The notes: generated by a model not told the origin, from the letters alone. A DNA stretch of 64,000 bases from Hyphomicrobium sp. ghe19 (GCF_902712875.1 NZ_LR743509.1:2494001-2558000), one strand, 5' to 3'; counted from the stretch's first letter, positions 50,021 through 60,322 are shown. Made by a program: numbers and translations.

Positions 50021-50304
50021 TGGTCTCTCCACACGGGCATTCGCCCTCGGACGTTTTTTTTCCGGGCGCGACCCCGGCGCACTTTAACGCACGCCATCGC
50101 GAAACGGGTCCCCTGACGTGTGATGTACATCAGTGTACCTTCTTCGCATCAGTGAGGTTGATTCCGGCTGGATCACAGGTGAACGACTATCACTCTCGCC
50201 CATCACCCCGGAGTGTCCGTATCCGGCCGACCAGGCGAGTTGCTGTCAGCCGGAATTCGCCATGATAGGTAAGCGGACAAGTTCGACCATCACCGGAGTC
50301 CAGC

Positions 50305-51204
50305 GTGACCATCGAAGACAGCTTTCGTAGCGCGGCGGGCCAAGAACTCATTGGAAGGGTTGCCGACACATTCTCTGTCGACGAGCAAAGCGCCCGCAGT
50401 GCAGTCCATGCGCTCAGTGAGGAATTAGCAGCTCGCATCCAGCGCGCGATGCTCTCGCGCGGCGGTGTTGCGGACGTGGTCTCTCTCGTGACGGCGCCGG
50501 GAGCATCTCGTGCGCTATCAAATCCCGATAGCCTCTCCTCGCCCGATATGACTGCGAACGGCGATCAGATCCTCGATGTGCTGGTCGGCAACAAGCATGT
50601 GAGCCGCAAAATTGCGGCGCGAGCCGCATCCAGAAGCGGCATCGATGCTGCGACCGTTCAAAAGATGCTGCCCATCGTTGCGACTTTGTTGATCGGCGAA
50701 CTGCAAAGACAATCGGCTCCGGCGATCGCCAAGGTCGCGAGCCGCATTCCAGCGTTTTCGGGCGCGGGCGGCAGTCCGTTGCCGATGCCGGGCGATACGT
50801 TTCCTCCTGCCGGACGAGACGATTATTCGACGCCCGATGATCGGCCGCCGATCGGCGCGCCGGCCCGTCCGGCCGGCGTTCCAGGAAGTCCCATCGACGG
50901 CGGCAGTCCTTTGCCCATCCCTGGCGACAACATCCCCGGCGTCGGACGCAGAAACCGCTATCCGGGGCCTGCGCCCGAGCCGGAAGACAATCCTTACAGC
51001 CGGCTTCCCGACATCGTCCGCCGAGGCGGTGAGCAGGTTCCGGGACCGGATGGCGGGTCACTGGAAAATGTCATCCGGTCGATCCTCGGAAATCTTCTCG
51101 GCTCGAACAGCGGCGTCGTCGGCACGATGATAAAGCTGTTCCTGATCCGCTGGATCGCTTCGATCGTGCGCCGGGTGCTGTCGCAAGTGCTGGTCCGCCG
51201 CTAA
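50305..51204 (+). CDS. DUF937-like protein (299 aa)
   Basis: GTG 50305 follows GGAG. Residues 1-150 are helical with LNPDSLSSPDM..GDQILDVL and HVSRKIAARAASRSGIDAAT, then VQKMLPIVATLLIGEL, the DUF937/YidB-like pattern (G...V...A..SG......L.PI....L). A Pro/Gly region has an internal repeat (GGSPLPMPGD at about 155 and GGSPLPIPGD at about 199). The C terminus has a hydrophobic/basic helix (TMIKLFLIRWIASIVRRVLS). Function unknown. Confidence 0.65.
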   Translation: MTIEDSFRSAAGQELIGRVADTFSVDEQSARSAVHALSEELAARIQRAMLSRGGVADVVSLVTAPGASRALSNPDSLSSPDMTANGDQILDVLVGNKHVSRKIAARAASRSGIDAATVQKMLPIVATLLIGELQRQSAPAIAKVASRIPAFSGAGGSPLPMPGDTFPPAGRDDYSTPDDRPPIGAPARPAGVPGSPIDGGSPLPIPGDNIPGVGRRNRYPGPAPEPEDNPYSRLPDIVRRGGEQVPGPDGGSLENVIRSILGNLLGSNSGVVGTMIKLFLIRWIASIVRRVLSQVLVRR

Positions 51205-51240
51205 CGGGGGCGACCGGCATTCGCGCGCTAGAGCCCAAAG

Positions 51241-51268
51241 AAAAAGGCCGGCTCGAAAGAGCGGCCTT
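51241..51268 (-). terminator. Terminator after the 115-aa secreted protein gene
   Basis: Minus strand AAGGCCG (51268-51262) pairs with CGGCCTT (51250-51244), with an inner CTC/GAG stem, followed by a T-rich stretch. It may also end the converging 299-aa gene. Confidence 0.75.
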
Positions 51269-51310
51269 CTCAGATTTCAAAGACAACAAGCCTTAAGCGG
51301 CAGGGTCGTT

Positions 51311-51658
51311 TCAGCGGCAAGGTCTGGCGCTGATATCGCAGCTCCATGAACCGCCGATGCCAGCTTGCGAGCACTTCGCGCTCTTCTCCGCTGCACGGCT
51401 CCAACGCGCCCAGTCCGAGCCATATTCGAAATCGGTGAAATCGGCCCAGGACTTAATTCCGGCAGCAAGCGCCGACTTCTTCGACGACAGCCCCGCACTC
51501 GATCCATAATGGTAATGGTCGACGAAGCAGGTGCGGCCGCCCTCGCGCCGCTGTTCGTGAATAGCAGCCACGCCCGTATCGTCAGCGAGCGCCGGGGCGG
51601 CGCAGGCGAAAAGCGCGGCCACGGCGAGTGCCGGCCTCATCAATCCGAAGCGAATCAT
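51311..51658 (-). CDS. Small secreted protein of unknown function (115 aa)
   Basis: MIRFGLMRPALAVAALFACA begins a Sec signal peptide (cut near ALA-DD). The mature part has CFVDHYHYGSSAGLSSKKSA, then a helix, WSRAAEKSAKCSQAGIGGSW and a Cys at the end (SARPC); four Cys could form two disulfides. The pattern HYHYG..G.S...A...A...W recurs in Hyphomicrobiales hypothetical proteins. ATG after GGAG. Confidence 0.65.
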   Translation of the reverse strand: MIRFGLMRPALAVAALFACAAPALADDTGVAAIHEQRREGGRTCFVDHYHYGSSAGLSSKKSALAAGIKSWADFTDFEYGSDWARWSRAAEKSAKCSQAGIGGSWSCDISARPCR

Positions 51659-51791
51659 TTTTTACCGTCTCCGAAGACAATCGAGGGCCAGATCCCCCAT
51701 CGCGTATTTCGCAGATTCAGCGATGCTCTCGTTAGCTTTTCGAACGGCAGTGAAAGAATTTCCGCGTGCGAGGCAATCGGGGCACAGATTG

Positions 51792-51828
51792 TTGCCGAAG
51801 CGCAAAGTCTTCAATTGCGCTTCGGCAA
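51792..51828. repeat. Perfect 14-bp inverted repeat downstream of the RidA gene
   Basis: TTGCCGAAGCGCAA (51792-51805) and TTGCGCTTCGGCAA (51815-51828) flank a nine-base loop. It follows the RidA stop, so it may end transcription, but no T-run follows on either strand. Confidence 0.7.
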
Positions 51829-51862
51829 ATGCGAGCCTTCCTGCACTTTGGACGTCAGCGTC

Positions 51863-52210
51863 CTACTTGACGGCGACGACCGAGATCTCGACGAGCATTC
51901 TCGGATCGATGACCTTGGCTTCGACGCACGCGCGGGCGGGTGCGCCCTTGCCATCGAGCCAAACGCCCCATGCTTTGTTCATTCCATCGCGATGGCGGAT
52001 ATCGTTGAGCCAGACGGTTGCCTGGACGACTTTCGACTTGTCGGTACCGGCGAGCGCCAGCAGGCGGTCGATCTCGGTCAGCACTTCGGCGGTTTGGCCT
52101 TCGACGTCCTTGGAAAGGTCTGCCGGGATAACACCTGCGGTAAATACGAAGCCGTTTGCCTCCGTGACCTTCGAGTAGACGGGTGATGTTTCATAGCGGG
52201 TGACGGTCAC
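51863..52210 (-). CDS. RidA/YjgF-family protein (115 aa)
   Basis: GTG 52210 (VTVTRYETSPVYSKVTEANG) follows GGAG. FVFTAGVIPADLSKDVEGQT, then VVQATVWLNDIRHRDGMNKA and PARACVEAKVIDPRMLVEIS match the RidA trimer fold. The Arg of P-x-R-x-C-V and the late Glu, which bind and deaminate enamine/imine intermediates, are kept. Its exact substrate is unknown. Confidence 0.88.
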   Translation of the reverse strand: MTVTRYETSPVYSKVTEANGFVFTAGVIPADLSKDVEGQTAEVLTEIDRLLALAGTDKSKVVQATVWLNDIRHRDGMNKAWGVWLDGKGAPARACVEAKVIDPRMLVEISVVAVK

Positions 52211-52288
52211 TTGAGGTCTCCATTTCCGGCTTTGCCATTTCGAGTTCTGCGGCCGCCTCATAGCAGGTGGCCGGGCGCGCCTGAAGCC

Positions 52289-52876
52289 TCAAAGAAGCGG
52301 TGGGTCCTCGTGCCGCTCACCATCGACGACGAGGCCCTTGAGGGCGGCCGTTCCGTCGGCGGCAACCGCTACGACCGCCTCGATCTTGTGGGAGCGGACC
52401 TTGTCTTCCAGGGCGCGGCCGGTGCCCTCCGGAACGAAGTAGTTCTCAATGCCGTAGCGAACTTGAATGGTCATTTCCGGGTCGTTGCCGGCATTCCAGA
52501 CATACTTGACGCGGCCCTTGAGAACGACCTCATCCGGTGCAACCTCAGATGGATATCGACTGCCGACGTGCGTCACCGTCCAGTCGCCGCCGGGCGCCCC
52601 TTTCAGGGTGACATATGCTGTCGAGCCTCGTGAGACGCCGTCGAAATCCGGGTCTGTTTCGGTCGATGACTTCTTGAGCGTATTGATGTCGTATCCGAGC
52701 GTCACGTAATCGCCGCGGAAGATGTCGCGCGGATCGAGCGGCTTCACAGCGAGCGTAATTTCGCGTCCCGTCTTCAGAAGCCGATCACGTGCGTAGACCA
52801 TATCGAAGAGCGCTAGCGACTGCGCCAATGCCACTGCGCCAAGCAGCGGCCAGATCAATGTCCGCTTGGTGATCAT
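52289..52876 (-). CDS. GDYXXLXY-domain protein, membrane-anchored (195 aa)
   Basis: An N-terminal hydrophobic anchor (LIWPLLGAVALAQSLALFDM) precedes DPRDIFRGDYVTLGYDINTL, the motif that names the family, and IENYFVPEGTGRALEDKVRS. These proteins commonly sit next to a DUF2157 membrane protein, as here (four-base overlap). The pair likely works in the envelope. Role unknown. Confidence 0.85.
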   Translation of the reverse strand: MITKRTLIWPLLGAVALAQSLALFDMVYARDRLLKTGREITLAVKPLDPRDIFRGDYVTLGYDINTLKKSSTETDPDFDGVSRGSTAYVTLKGAPGGDWTVTHVGSRYPSEVAPDEVVLKGRVKYVWNAGNDPEMTIQVRYGIENYFVPEGTGRALEDKVRSHKIEAVVAVAADGTAALKGLVVDGERHEDPPLL

Positions 52877-53982
52877 GCGAGACCTCCCGCTCCACTCGCC
52901 GATCGACGCGCCAATTGCAATGCCGCGTAGGCGAGAAGCGAGACGATGATCGCTGCGATCAAGAAGAACAGAGACGTTCCGAGGATGGTGCCGATCGTAA
53001 CGCCGTAGAGCGTGAGTATTTCGGCCGAGAAGCCCAAATAGCCAATCCAGAGCGCACCCCGGTTCCCCGTCGACAATGCGTAAGCAATCGCTCCGAGGAT
53101 CAGAACGAGAGATGCCGTGGCGAGGGCGATGAGATTGCCGAGCCGGGGGACCTCTAAAAATTGCAGCGCGAAAAGTCCGGCCAAGGCCACGGCGAGCGCA
53201 TACGCGAAAATTGGAGCCGCGATATGCCCCTGAGCAGCATCAAGGTCCGGCCGCAGCTTTTCCGCCGCAATTGCTGCGACGGCGGCGAGGATTCCAATCA
53301 TGGCGACGAGACCATGCTGGTGCCCTCCGTCCAACTGATACCCGAGCGAGACCACGAACGCCGACAATGCCAGGGCCGAGAGATGCAGGCCGGGGCGCCA
53401 GCGCTGCCAGATGAAGGCGGCTGTGACGAGCGCCCAGCCGATAAGAAACGGCCAGTGGACATCGCTGCGTTCCGATGTTTCGAAGAACGACCAAACGCAG
53501 ACGAGGATCATCGCCAAGGCGAGCGCCGGGTTCGACCGCAGCACTGCTCCGGCAAGGAGCGTCCCGACCCACCACATCAGAACGCCGTCCGACGGATTGC
53601 CGCCAATGTTGTACATCTGGCTGATCAGCATGATGCTGGCGCCGAACATTCCGCAAGCGAACAGCACCGCTGCGTCGGCCAACAGCGGGTGATCGCGCGC
53701 TGTCAACCAACCGGCCGCTCCATATCCTGACCAAACGCAGGCAAGCAGCAGCAAGAGGCGGCCCAATCGCGGCATGTCTTCCCAGTGTGCCGCGACGAAT
53801 GAAATCGCGGCGAACCCGAACAGGATGCTCGCGAGAATTCCGAGCGCCGGAGCGAGACCGAATTCGCGTCCGCTGCTGTCGACGTCGTCTGCAATCGCCG
53901 CCCGCCCTTCCGCGCTGACCCAGCCGTTCGATTGCCACCGCTCGAGGTCGCGCTTGATACGTCTTTTATAGGGGGACCACAT
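52873..53982 (-). CDS. DUF2157 membrane protein (369 aa)
   Basis: A soluble N-terminal part (LERWQSNGWVSAEGRAAIAD) is followed by about ten hydrophobic segments, beginning GILASILFGFAAISFVAAHW and E-D-M-P-R, the DUF2157 signature. It ends inside the start of the GDYXXLXY gene. The combination is common in Gram-negative bacteria, with no established function. Confidence 0.85.
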   Translation of the reverse strand: MWSPYKRRIKRDLERWQSNGWVSAEGRAAIADDVDSSGREFGLAPALGILASILFGFAAISFVAAHWEDMPRLGRLLLLLACVWSGYGAAGWLTARDHPLLADAAVLFACGMFGASIMLISQMYNIGGNPSDGVLMWWVGTLLAGAVLRSNPALALAMILVCVWSFFETSERSDVHWPFLIGWALVTAAFIWQRWRPGLHLSALALSAFVVSLGYQLDGGHQHGLVAMIGILAAVAAIAAEKLRPDLDAAQGHIAAPIFAYALAVALAGLFALQFLEVPRLGNLIALATASLVLILGAIAYALSTGNRGALWIGYLGFSAEILTLYGVTIGTILGTSLFFLIAAIIVSLLAYAALQLARRSASGAGGLA

Positions 53983-54190
53983 ATCGAGGCTTCACCGCCG
54001 GAATCGTTGATTTTTCTGTCATCATGGCAGACCACGACGGCGGGGCGTTGGCTAGACCGCGGCGGCAGTGTGATGGCGGTAAACTCCACTTTCTGGGCCC
54101 AATTATCCTCATTTCTCCCCTACCGTATTTGTCACAGGAGCCCTGTGCGCACCGGTTCTTGACGGCTGGCCGCTTCTCGATCACTCTTGT

Positions 54191-54211
54191 TGCAAATGAT
54201 TGTCATTTGCG
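54191..54211. promoter_or_regulatory. Fur/Mur-type operator upstream of mntH
   Basis: TGCAAATGA, three bases, TCATTTGCG is an inverted repeat ending 13 bases before the start codon. It resembles Fur/Mur boxes of alphaproteobacteria. Mur is the manganese-responsive Fur homologue that represses mntH in rhizobia; its action here is inferred. Confidence 0.7.
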
Positions 54212-54223
54212 AAAAGTGGTCCC

Positions 54224-55594
54224 ATGGACGCTCGTACGGAAATTGCTGCTCCTTCAACTGAGACTGCCGAGCAGGCTGGCGGAAGCTGGCGCAAGCCCAT
54301 TTCGGAGCGTTCTCTGAGCGACGTTTTCCGCACCGTGAAGGTCGCGGGGCATGCGAGTTCATGGCGGCGTCTCGCTGCGTTTTTCGGTCCCGGATATCTG
54401 GTGGCTGTCGGCTATATGGACCCGGGCAACTGGGCGACGTCGATCGCGGGGGGATCGAAATTCGGCTACGCGCTGCTGTTCGTCGCGCTTCTCTCGAACA
54501 TCATGGCGATCATCCTGCAATCGCTGTGCGCGCGCCTCGCCATCGGATCGGGGCGCGATCTCGCGCAGGCATGCCGTGACGGTTATCCTCAGTGGGCTTC
54601 CTTGCCATTATGGCTCCTCGCTGAACTTGCGATCATCGCGACCGACGTCGCCGAAGTGATCGGCACGGCTATCGGCCTCAATCTTCTTTTCGGCATCCCG
54701 CTCGAGATCGGCGTTTTGCTGACCGCGCTCGACGTGTTCGTCGTTCTGCTTTTGCAGCGGGCGGGCTTCAGGTACCTCGAAGCCTTCATCATCACGATGC
54801 TCATCGTCATCGCGATTTGCTTCGGCGTTCAGATCGCGCTTGCGGACCCGGAATGGGGCGCCGTCATTCGTGGCTTCGCGCCGACGACGGAGCTCGTGCG
54901 AAATCCCGAAATGCTCTATCTGGCGCTCGGGATCATCGGTGCGACCGTGATGCCCCATAATCTCTATCTGCATTCGGCAATCGTGCAGACGCGCGCGTTC
55001 GGCACATCGACCAACGAGAAGCGCGAGGCGCTGAAATTCGCGACGATCGACTCGACGATCGCGCTGTGCCTGGCGCTGCTCGTCAATACGTCGATCCTTA
55101 TCCTCGCGGCCGCCACGTTCTACAAATCCGGAAACACCGAGGTCGTGGAACTCGGCCAAGCGCAATCGTTACTGCATCCGCTGCTCGGGTCGGCCATCGC
55201 GCCGACGCTTTTCGGCATCGCGCTCTTATGCTGCGGCTTGAACTCAACCGTTACGGCGACGCTCGCGGGCCAGACCGTTATGGAGGGCTTCCTGCAAATC
55301 GGGCTGGCGCCTTGGCTGCGGCGGCTCATTACGCGTTCCGTCGCACTCATACCGGCAGCGGGCGTGACCCTTCTCTATGGTGAAGCGGAAACGGCCAAGC
55401 TGTTGATCCTGTCGCAAGTGGTGCTGAGCTTGCAGCTTCCTTTCGCCATCGTGCCGCTCGTGCAGTTCACGGCGAGCCGCAAGAAGCTCGGCGATCTCGT
55501 GTCGCCCCGCTGGCTGACCGTCGTGGCAGCCGTCGTCGCGCTCACCATCATCGCGCTGAACGTGAAGTTGACGTGGGACTATTTCGCGGGTTAG
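54224..55594 (+). CDS. mntH: Nramp-family manganese/iron transporter (456 aa)
   Basis: ATG 54224 is used; a TTG at 54200 lies inside the operator. The metal site is complete: [20 protein letters not shown] (D-P-G-N, first helix) and [20 protein letters not shown] (M-P-H-N, sixth helix). Eleven or so membrane helices follow a polar N terminus of about 45 residues. It imports Mn2+ (or Fe2+) with protons. The upstream Fur/Mur-like box implies repression by metal. Confidence 0.93.
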   Translation: MDARTEIAAPSTETAEQAGGSWRKPISERSLSDVFRTVKVAGHASSWRRLAAFFGPGYLVAVGYMDPGNWATSIAGGSKFGYALLFVALLSNIMAIILQSLCARLAIGSGRDLAQACRDGYPQWASLPLWLLAELAIIATDVAEVIGTAIGLNLLFGIPLEIGVLLTALDVFVVLLLQRAGFRYLEAFIITMLIVIAICFGVQIALADPEWGAVIRGFAPTTELVRNPEMLYLALGIIGATVMPHNLYLHSAIVQTRAFGTSTNEKREALKFATIDSTIALCLALLVNTSILILAAATFYKSGNTEVVELGQAQSLLHPLLGSAIAPTLFGIALLCCGLNSTVTATLAGQTVMEGFLQIGLAPWLRRLITRSVALIPAAGVTLLYGEAETAKLLILSQVVLSLQLPFAIVPLVQFTASRKKLGDLVSPRWLTVVAAVVALTIIALNVKLTWDYFAG

Positions 55595-55616
55595 CGACGG
55601 CGGCTGCGAACGGCCG

Positions 55617-56267
55617 CTACTTCTGCGCGACCGGAAGACTCCCGAGGTCTTCGATGTACCATTTCTCGACCTCGACGACTGCCGGGTTTACGCCGTTGGC
55701 GTAGATCCAGCTATCGATGGCCCAGCGCTGACCGTTTGAATTTTCCTTCAGCACCGCGGTCCAATGCGTCCAACCGGAGACGCCTTTCCAGAGCTGATCT
55801 TTGGAGAACGGCGTGCCGACGGTGTGATATTTGAGAAGACCATTGTTCTGCATGACGAGCATATAGCTCGTCGTGTTCGTTGATTCATCGACGCAGTCCA
55901 TTTGGCTCGGATCGCCCGACCCTGCGAAGTCCATGCCGGCTCGGTCCGTCGATGTGCCGATTGCGGCGCCGACGCGCGTTTCGATCCAGCCGATCGAATA
56001 GGCGACCGCTCGGCGCTCTTCCTCCGCCGTATCGGCTTTCTTGATCTTCTTGAAAATTGCTCGAAGCTCGTCGATGTCGGCGTCGGTGAAGCGAAACTTC
56101 GTCATCATCTTGCACGTGTAGGCGTGACAGACGGTAACCGTGTTTTTGTTGGGTGGATCGACCTGGAAATCCTGATAATGGCCTTCGACGGGGCCTAAAC
56201 GGTCATGCGTACATCCCGCGATCGCTACGCAAAGCAGCGCAGACCACACAACACGTTGCAAGCTCAT
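55617..56267 (-). CDS. Lipoprotein of unknown function (216 aa)
   Basis: ATG 56267 (MSLQRVVWSALLCVAIAGCT) yields a signal peptide with a lipobox (VAIAGC). The mature part holds TVCHAYTCKMMTKFRFTDAD, then IDELRAIFKKIKKADTAEEE and AVLKENSNGQRWAIDSWIYA, with several Cys residues. Similar lipoproteins are known in Hyphomicrobiales without function. It is divergent from trmFO. Confidence 0.7.
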   Translation of the reverse strand: MSLQRVVWSALLCVAIAGCTHDRLGPVEGHYQDFQVDPPNKNTVTVCHAYTCKMMTKFRFTDADIDELRAIFKKIKKADTAEEERRAVAYSIGWIETRVGAAIGTSTDRAGMDFAGSGDPSQMDCVDESTNTTSYMLVMQNNGLLKYHTVGTPFSKDQLWKGVSGWTHWTAVLKENSNGQRWAIDSWIYANGVNPAVVEVEKWYIEDLGSLPVAQK

Positions 56268-56390
56268 GCCGCCCCGCTTAAGTAATTGCGACAGGCCGCT
56301 CTGGTGCTTCCTGCGCAACGTCGCTTAGCACTCGGCCGATTCGCTTCAAAATGACTCAATGGAACTTCGTTCCTCCGCTGTGGAGCCGCT

Positions 56391-57824
56391 GTGCATATCG
56401 CTAAATCATCCTCCGTCCACGTCATTGGTGCAGGGCTCGCAGGCTCAGAAGCAGCACATCAGATCGCTGCTTCGGGTACGCCCGTCGTGCTGCACGAGAT
56501 GCGGCCGGTGCGCTCGACGGAAGCGCACAAGACTGACGGATTTGCCGAACTCGTCTGTTCGAATTCGTTTCGTTCCGACGATTGGGAGAACAACGCCGTC
56601 GGTCTTCTCCATGAGGAACTTCGTCGCGCCGGGTCGCTCATCATGGCGGCTGCCGATGAGCACAAGTTGCCGGCGGGCGGCGCTCTCGCCGTCGATCGCG
56701 ATGCGTTCTCGGCGGAAGTGACTGCGCGGATTTCGGCAAACCCGCTGATCACCATCGTGCGCGGCGAACTCGACGGCCTTCCGCCGGAAGATTGGAGCAA
56801 CGTGATCGTTGCGACGGGACCGCTGACGTCTCCGGCATTGAGCGGTGCACTCGCGACGCTGACAGGCGAAGATTCCCTCGCATTCTTCGATGCGATTGCG
56901 CCCGTCATTCATCGCGATTCCATCGATACGTCGATCGCATGGTTTCAGTCGCGCTATGACAAAGCCGGGCCTGCCGGAACGGGCGCGGACTATCTCAACT
57001 GTCCGATGTCGAAAGACGAATACGAGGCGTTCGTCGATGCGCTTCTCGCCGGCGAGAAGACGTCCTTCAAGGAATGGGAAGCATCCACGCCCTATTTCGA
57101 CGGCTGCCTTCCGGTCGAGGTGATGGCTGAGCGCGGCCGCGAAACGCTTCGGTTTGGGCCGATGAAGCCGGTTGGCCTCGATGATCCGCGCACGGGACGT
57201 TGGCCGTATGCGGTCGTTCAGCTTCGCCAGGACAACGCGCTCGGGACACTATGGAACATGGTCGGCTTCCAGACGAAGCTGAAGCATGCCGAACAGGTCC
57301 GCATTTTCCGGATGATCCCCGGTTTGGAGAACGCGGAATTCGCGCGCCTCGGCGGCCTCCATCGCAACACGTATCTCAATTCGCCGAAACTCTTGGATCG
57401 CTCGCTGCGGCTCAAGGCGATGCCGCGACTGCGCTTCGCGGGGCAGATTACGGGCGTCGAAGGCTATATCGAGAGCGCCGCCATCGGTTTGCTCGCCGGG
57501 CGTTTCGCCGCGGCGGATGCCATGGGAGTCGTGAGCGACGCGCCGCCTGCCACGACTGCGCTCGGCGCTCTGCTCGATCACATCACGGGCGGCCATCTCG
57601 TCAGCGACGACAACGATCGCGGCGCTGCCCGCTCATTCCAGCCGATGAACATCAACTACGGTCTGCTTCCGGATCTCGATGCCAATCCGACCCACGATCA
57701 GAATGGCAAGAAGCTCAAAGGCCCGGAGCGCGGCCGCGAAAAAAAGCGGGCGATGTCGCGTCGAGCAATAGCCGATCTCGCGGGTTGGCTCGGCGAGACC
57801 ACGCCCATGAAGCAATCTGCTTGA
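56391..57824 (+). CDS. trmFO: Folate-dependent tRNA (uracil-5)-methyltransferase TrmFO (477 aa)
   Basis: GTG 56391 follows GGAG. The FAD motif [20 protein letters not shown] is followed by [20 protein letters not shown], then [20 protein letters not shown] and [20 protein letters not shown], all TrmFO signatures. It methylates U54 in the T loop of tRNA using methylene-tetrahydrofolate. The late motif [20 protein letters not shown] also fits. Length normal. Confidence 0.95.
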   Translation: MHIAKSSSVHVIGAGLAGSEAAHQIAASGTPVVLHEMRPVRSTEAHKTDGFAELVCSNSFRSDDWENNAVGLLHEELRRAGSLIMAAADEHKLPAGGALAVDRDAFSAEVTARISANPLITIVRGELDGLPPEDWSNVIVATGPLTSPALSGALATLTGEDSLAFFDAIAPVIHRDSIDTSIAWFQSRYDKAGPAGTGADYLNCPMSKDEYEAFVDALLAGEKTSFKEWEASTPYFDGCLPVEVMAERGRETLRFGPMKPVGLDDPRTGRWPYAVVQLRQDNALGTLWNMVGFQTKLKHAEQVRIFRMIPGLENAEFARLGGLHRNTYLNSPKLLDRSLRLKAMPRLRFAGQITGVEGYIESAAIGLLAGRFAAADAMGVVSDAPPATTALGALLDHITGGHLVSDDNDRGAARSFQPMNINYGLLPDLDANPTHDQNGKKLKGPERGREKKRAMSRRAIADLAGWLGETTPMKQSA

Positions 57825-57833
57825 GACGGCTGG

Positions 57834-60302
57834 CTAGGGCGTCGCGTTCGTCGTTCCACCCGAAGCCGGAGCGAAACGTTGCGGCGTGAACGGCTCCTGA
57901 GCAGGAGGCGGTGACGCTGGCGGCGGCACGGGTTCCGTCGACGTCTGGGTCTGCTGCGGTTCCCGGTTGAGCGGGCGAATTTCTATCGGTGTCGCTGAAG
58001 AATCGACAGGCGGAGACGGCGATGGAACGACGGCCTTCTCGGCCGGGGGCGGTCCGACCACGGCTTCCGGCGGCTGCTCATCGGAAGGTACACCGGACGT
58101 AACTCCGACCGTCGCGCCGGACTCCGTCCCGTCGTCATTCGTCATCGGCGTGACCGCGGCCGGCACAGCGGCGGCGGGCGAAGCATTCGCGGCAGGCAAT
58201 GTGCCGGTTGCACCTTTTTCGCCACCCGACTTTGAAAGCAACGAATTGATGTCCGGAATTTGCGCATCGGGCTCGTCCGCCGCGGGTGCCGGCACATCCT
58301 CAGGAGACGGCACCGCATAGCCCGTGGGATCGGCATCCGGGCCTGCACCGTACTTCGCCAGAACCGACCGCGCCTTATCGACGACGGCATCGGCGATGGC
58401 CGCTTGGCCTTCCGCTGTCGGATGGAACGCGCCGGAGTACGTCGACGCCAAGATGAGCTGGAAAGGTGCGAAGGGCTCGATTCGCAGAACCTTCGTCAAC
58501 AACCCGGCCTCGACGTGGAAGTTGCCCGTCATGAAGGCATCGTTCGGCGTTCTGAACCATCGCTGACGCGCTGCGTAGGCCCGATAATCGGCGGGGTTAT
58601 AGGGCGTCCATATTCCATCGATCTTGCGGGGAAGCCGGAGGTCGTCGACCTCGCTCACGCCTTCGACGCTCAGGCCCGCGCATATTCCGCGTCCGATGAA
58701 GGCACGCCTGTGCGTTTCAACGAACGTCCAGCCGAATTCGTAAGAGGTATCGCGCATCAGGCGATGCAGCTTGTCGGCGAACCATGTGCCGAGCTTCAGC
58801 TTGGTCCGGTCCAATTGGAAGTCGGGCACGACTTCCATGCCGGAGTTGCCATCGCCGCACATCTGGCTGCCGTCGCCTTCGAGAGCCAGACCCGGATAGG
58901 CGACGAGCAAAATGCGATCGCTTTCCTGCCAAGGCACGTAGAGGATGCTGTGAATGGCGCGGTTGAGCGACTTGTAGCGTGCGCCCAACGTCGCGAGTTC
59001 GGCGGACGCTTCGGCCTCGCCGTGGACCTGACCCAACCAGCCGCCGAGCTCCCGCAACAGGGATACATTCGAGAGGACCGCGTTCGCCAGAAGCCGCGAG
59101 AAGCCGATGTCGTTGCCGCCAATGGAGAGCAGCACGAGGTCGATCTTGCGGGCGTCATCCTGCGGACACTTACGGAGAACGATGTTCTGCAGCTGGGGTA
59201 TTTGGCCATTCATGTGAAAGGCCTCGGGTAGATCGAGCGGCTGCGTTTTATTGTTTCCGCATTGCGCTTCGGCGACTGCCGAGATTTGCGAAAGGCGCGG
59301 CGGGTTCGGAACCCACTCGTTGCCTTTGTAGCGCAGGAAAAGTCCGTCGGTGATCTCGGCGCCTGCGCATGAGACGCCGACGAACGTGACGGCGCGGTGC
59401 GGGTCTTCGACGGCGAGTTGCAATGCTGCGCGCAATTGTTCGGAATAGAGCGAACGATGGCAGGCCTGATCGAGCCAGCGCGCATTCTCCTTGATGAAGG
59501 TTTTATCGCCGAGATCCCGCCACGGCCCGATGCGCGCCGGATACCCCGTGAGACCGCTGTAAAGTCCGATTGTGCTGTAGTCGGACGTCCGCTCGCGCGA
59601 AAAACGGACGGCCCGGTCGGGGTTGCCCTCGCCCGATGCGAAGCTGTCTCCCATTCCGGCGATCAGGACGTCGCGAACCTTGATCAGCGTCTTGGAAACT
59701 TCCCGGCCGCCGATCTGGACGGTTACCATCGCTCCGCCCGGATAGGGCACGACGAAGCGCGCCGACTCGCTGCACGGTTGCGTGATCGCGTCGCCACGCG
59801 GATTCTTGGAATCGCCTCGCGGCGCCGTGAGCCACGTGCACGTCAGCGTCGACGCATCGTCGACGCCCGTTACTTCAACGATGACGGCGTGGTTCGAGGG
59901 GTTGATGTAGTCATCGTAGGCGTCGCACTTGAAGCGGTTGTTGTTCCAGCACGTCTTGCGGAACATGGATGCGGCCCAGCCGTCGCGATCGCCACTCTGG
60001 AGTGCGTGCTCTGCGGCTAAGACGGGCGTTGCCCGTTCTGTCGGCCCGAGCGCTCGGTACGTCGCGCGGTGCGCTTCCGTGTCGTGTGGGTCGATGAAGA
60101 AGCGGAACGGGTTTTCTAGCTTCCAGGTAATGACAGGCGAAGCGGCTTCAGCGCGGTTCGGCGCGATCAAGCTCATCGCGACGAAGGCCAGCGAAAGGAA
60201 CAGCACCCCTGTGCGTGACCAGGCTTTGCGGCTGGCTCGCGGAATACCCTCCGCCGCGCGCAAACGTACGCCTTTCAGCACCCGTCTCGAAATTGATGTC
60301 AT
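57834..60302 (-). CDS. Large exported SGNH/GDSL hydrolase-like protein (822 aa)
   Basis: ATG 60302 follows GAGGG. A basic N terminus and a hydrophobic stretch (TGVLFLSLAFVAMSLIAPNR) form an export signal. The hydrolase core has block I VLIAGMGDSFASGEGNPDRA, block III LVLLSIGGNDIGFSRL and block V FHPTAEGQAAIADAVV. About 170 C-terminal residues are Pro/Ala/Ser-rich and disordered, perhaps a wall or surface linker. It is likely a periplasmic or surface esterase; substrate unknown. An N-terminal domain of about 200 residues precedes the hydrolase. Confidence 0.8.
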   Translation of the reverse strand: MTSISRRVLKGVRLRAAEGIPRASRKAWSRTGVLFLSLAFVAMSLIAPNRAEAASPVITWKLENPFRFFIDPHDTEAHRATYRALGPTERATPVLAAEHALQSGDRDGWAASMFRKTCWNNNRFKCDAYDDYINPSNHAVIVEVTGVDDASTLTCTWLTAPRGDSKNPRGDAITQPCSESARFVVPYPGGAMVTVQIGGREVSKTLIKVRDVLIAGMGDSFASGEGNPDRAVRFSRERTSDYSTIGLYSGLTGYPARIGPWRDLGDKTFIKENARWLDQACHRSLYSEQLRAALQLAVEDPHRAVTFVGVSCAGAEITDGLFLRYKGNEWVPNPPRLSQISAVAEAQCGNNKTQPLDLPEAFHMNGQIPQLQNIVLRKCPQDDARKIDLVLLSIGGNDIGFSRLLANAVLSNVSLLRELGGWLGQVHGEAEASAELATLGARYKSLNRAIHSILYVPWQESDRILLVAYPGLALEGDGSQMCGDGNSGMEVVPDFQLDRTKLKLGTWFADKLHRLMRDTSYEFGWTFVETHRRAFIGRGICAGLSVEGVSEVDDLRLPRKIDGIWTPYNPADYRAYAARQRWFRTPNDAFMTGNFHVEAGLLTKVLRIEPFAPFQLILASTYSGAFHPTAEGQAAIADAVVDKARSVLAKYGAGPDADPTGYAVPSPEDVPAPAADEPDAQIPDINSLLSKSGGEKGATGTLPAANASPAAAVPAAVTPMTNDDGTESGATVGVTSGVPSDEQPPEAVVGPPPAEKAVVPSPSPPVDSSATPIEIRPLNREPQQTQTSTEPVPPPASPPPAQEPFTPQRFAPASGGTTNATP

Positions 60303-60322
60303 CTGCCCTCTTCGCCTGGCCG

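Noticed and set aside
50121..50132. TGATGTACATCA palindrome upstream of the 299-aa gene
   Set aside because: A single 12-bp palindrome with no known matching regulator; chance cannot be excluded.
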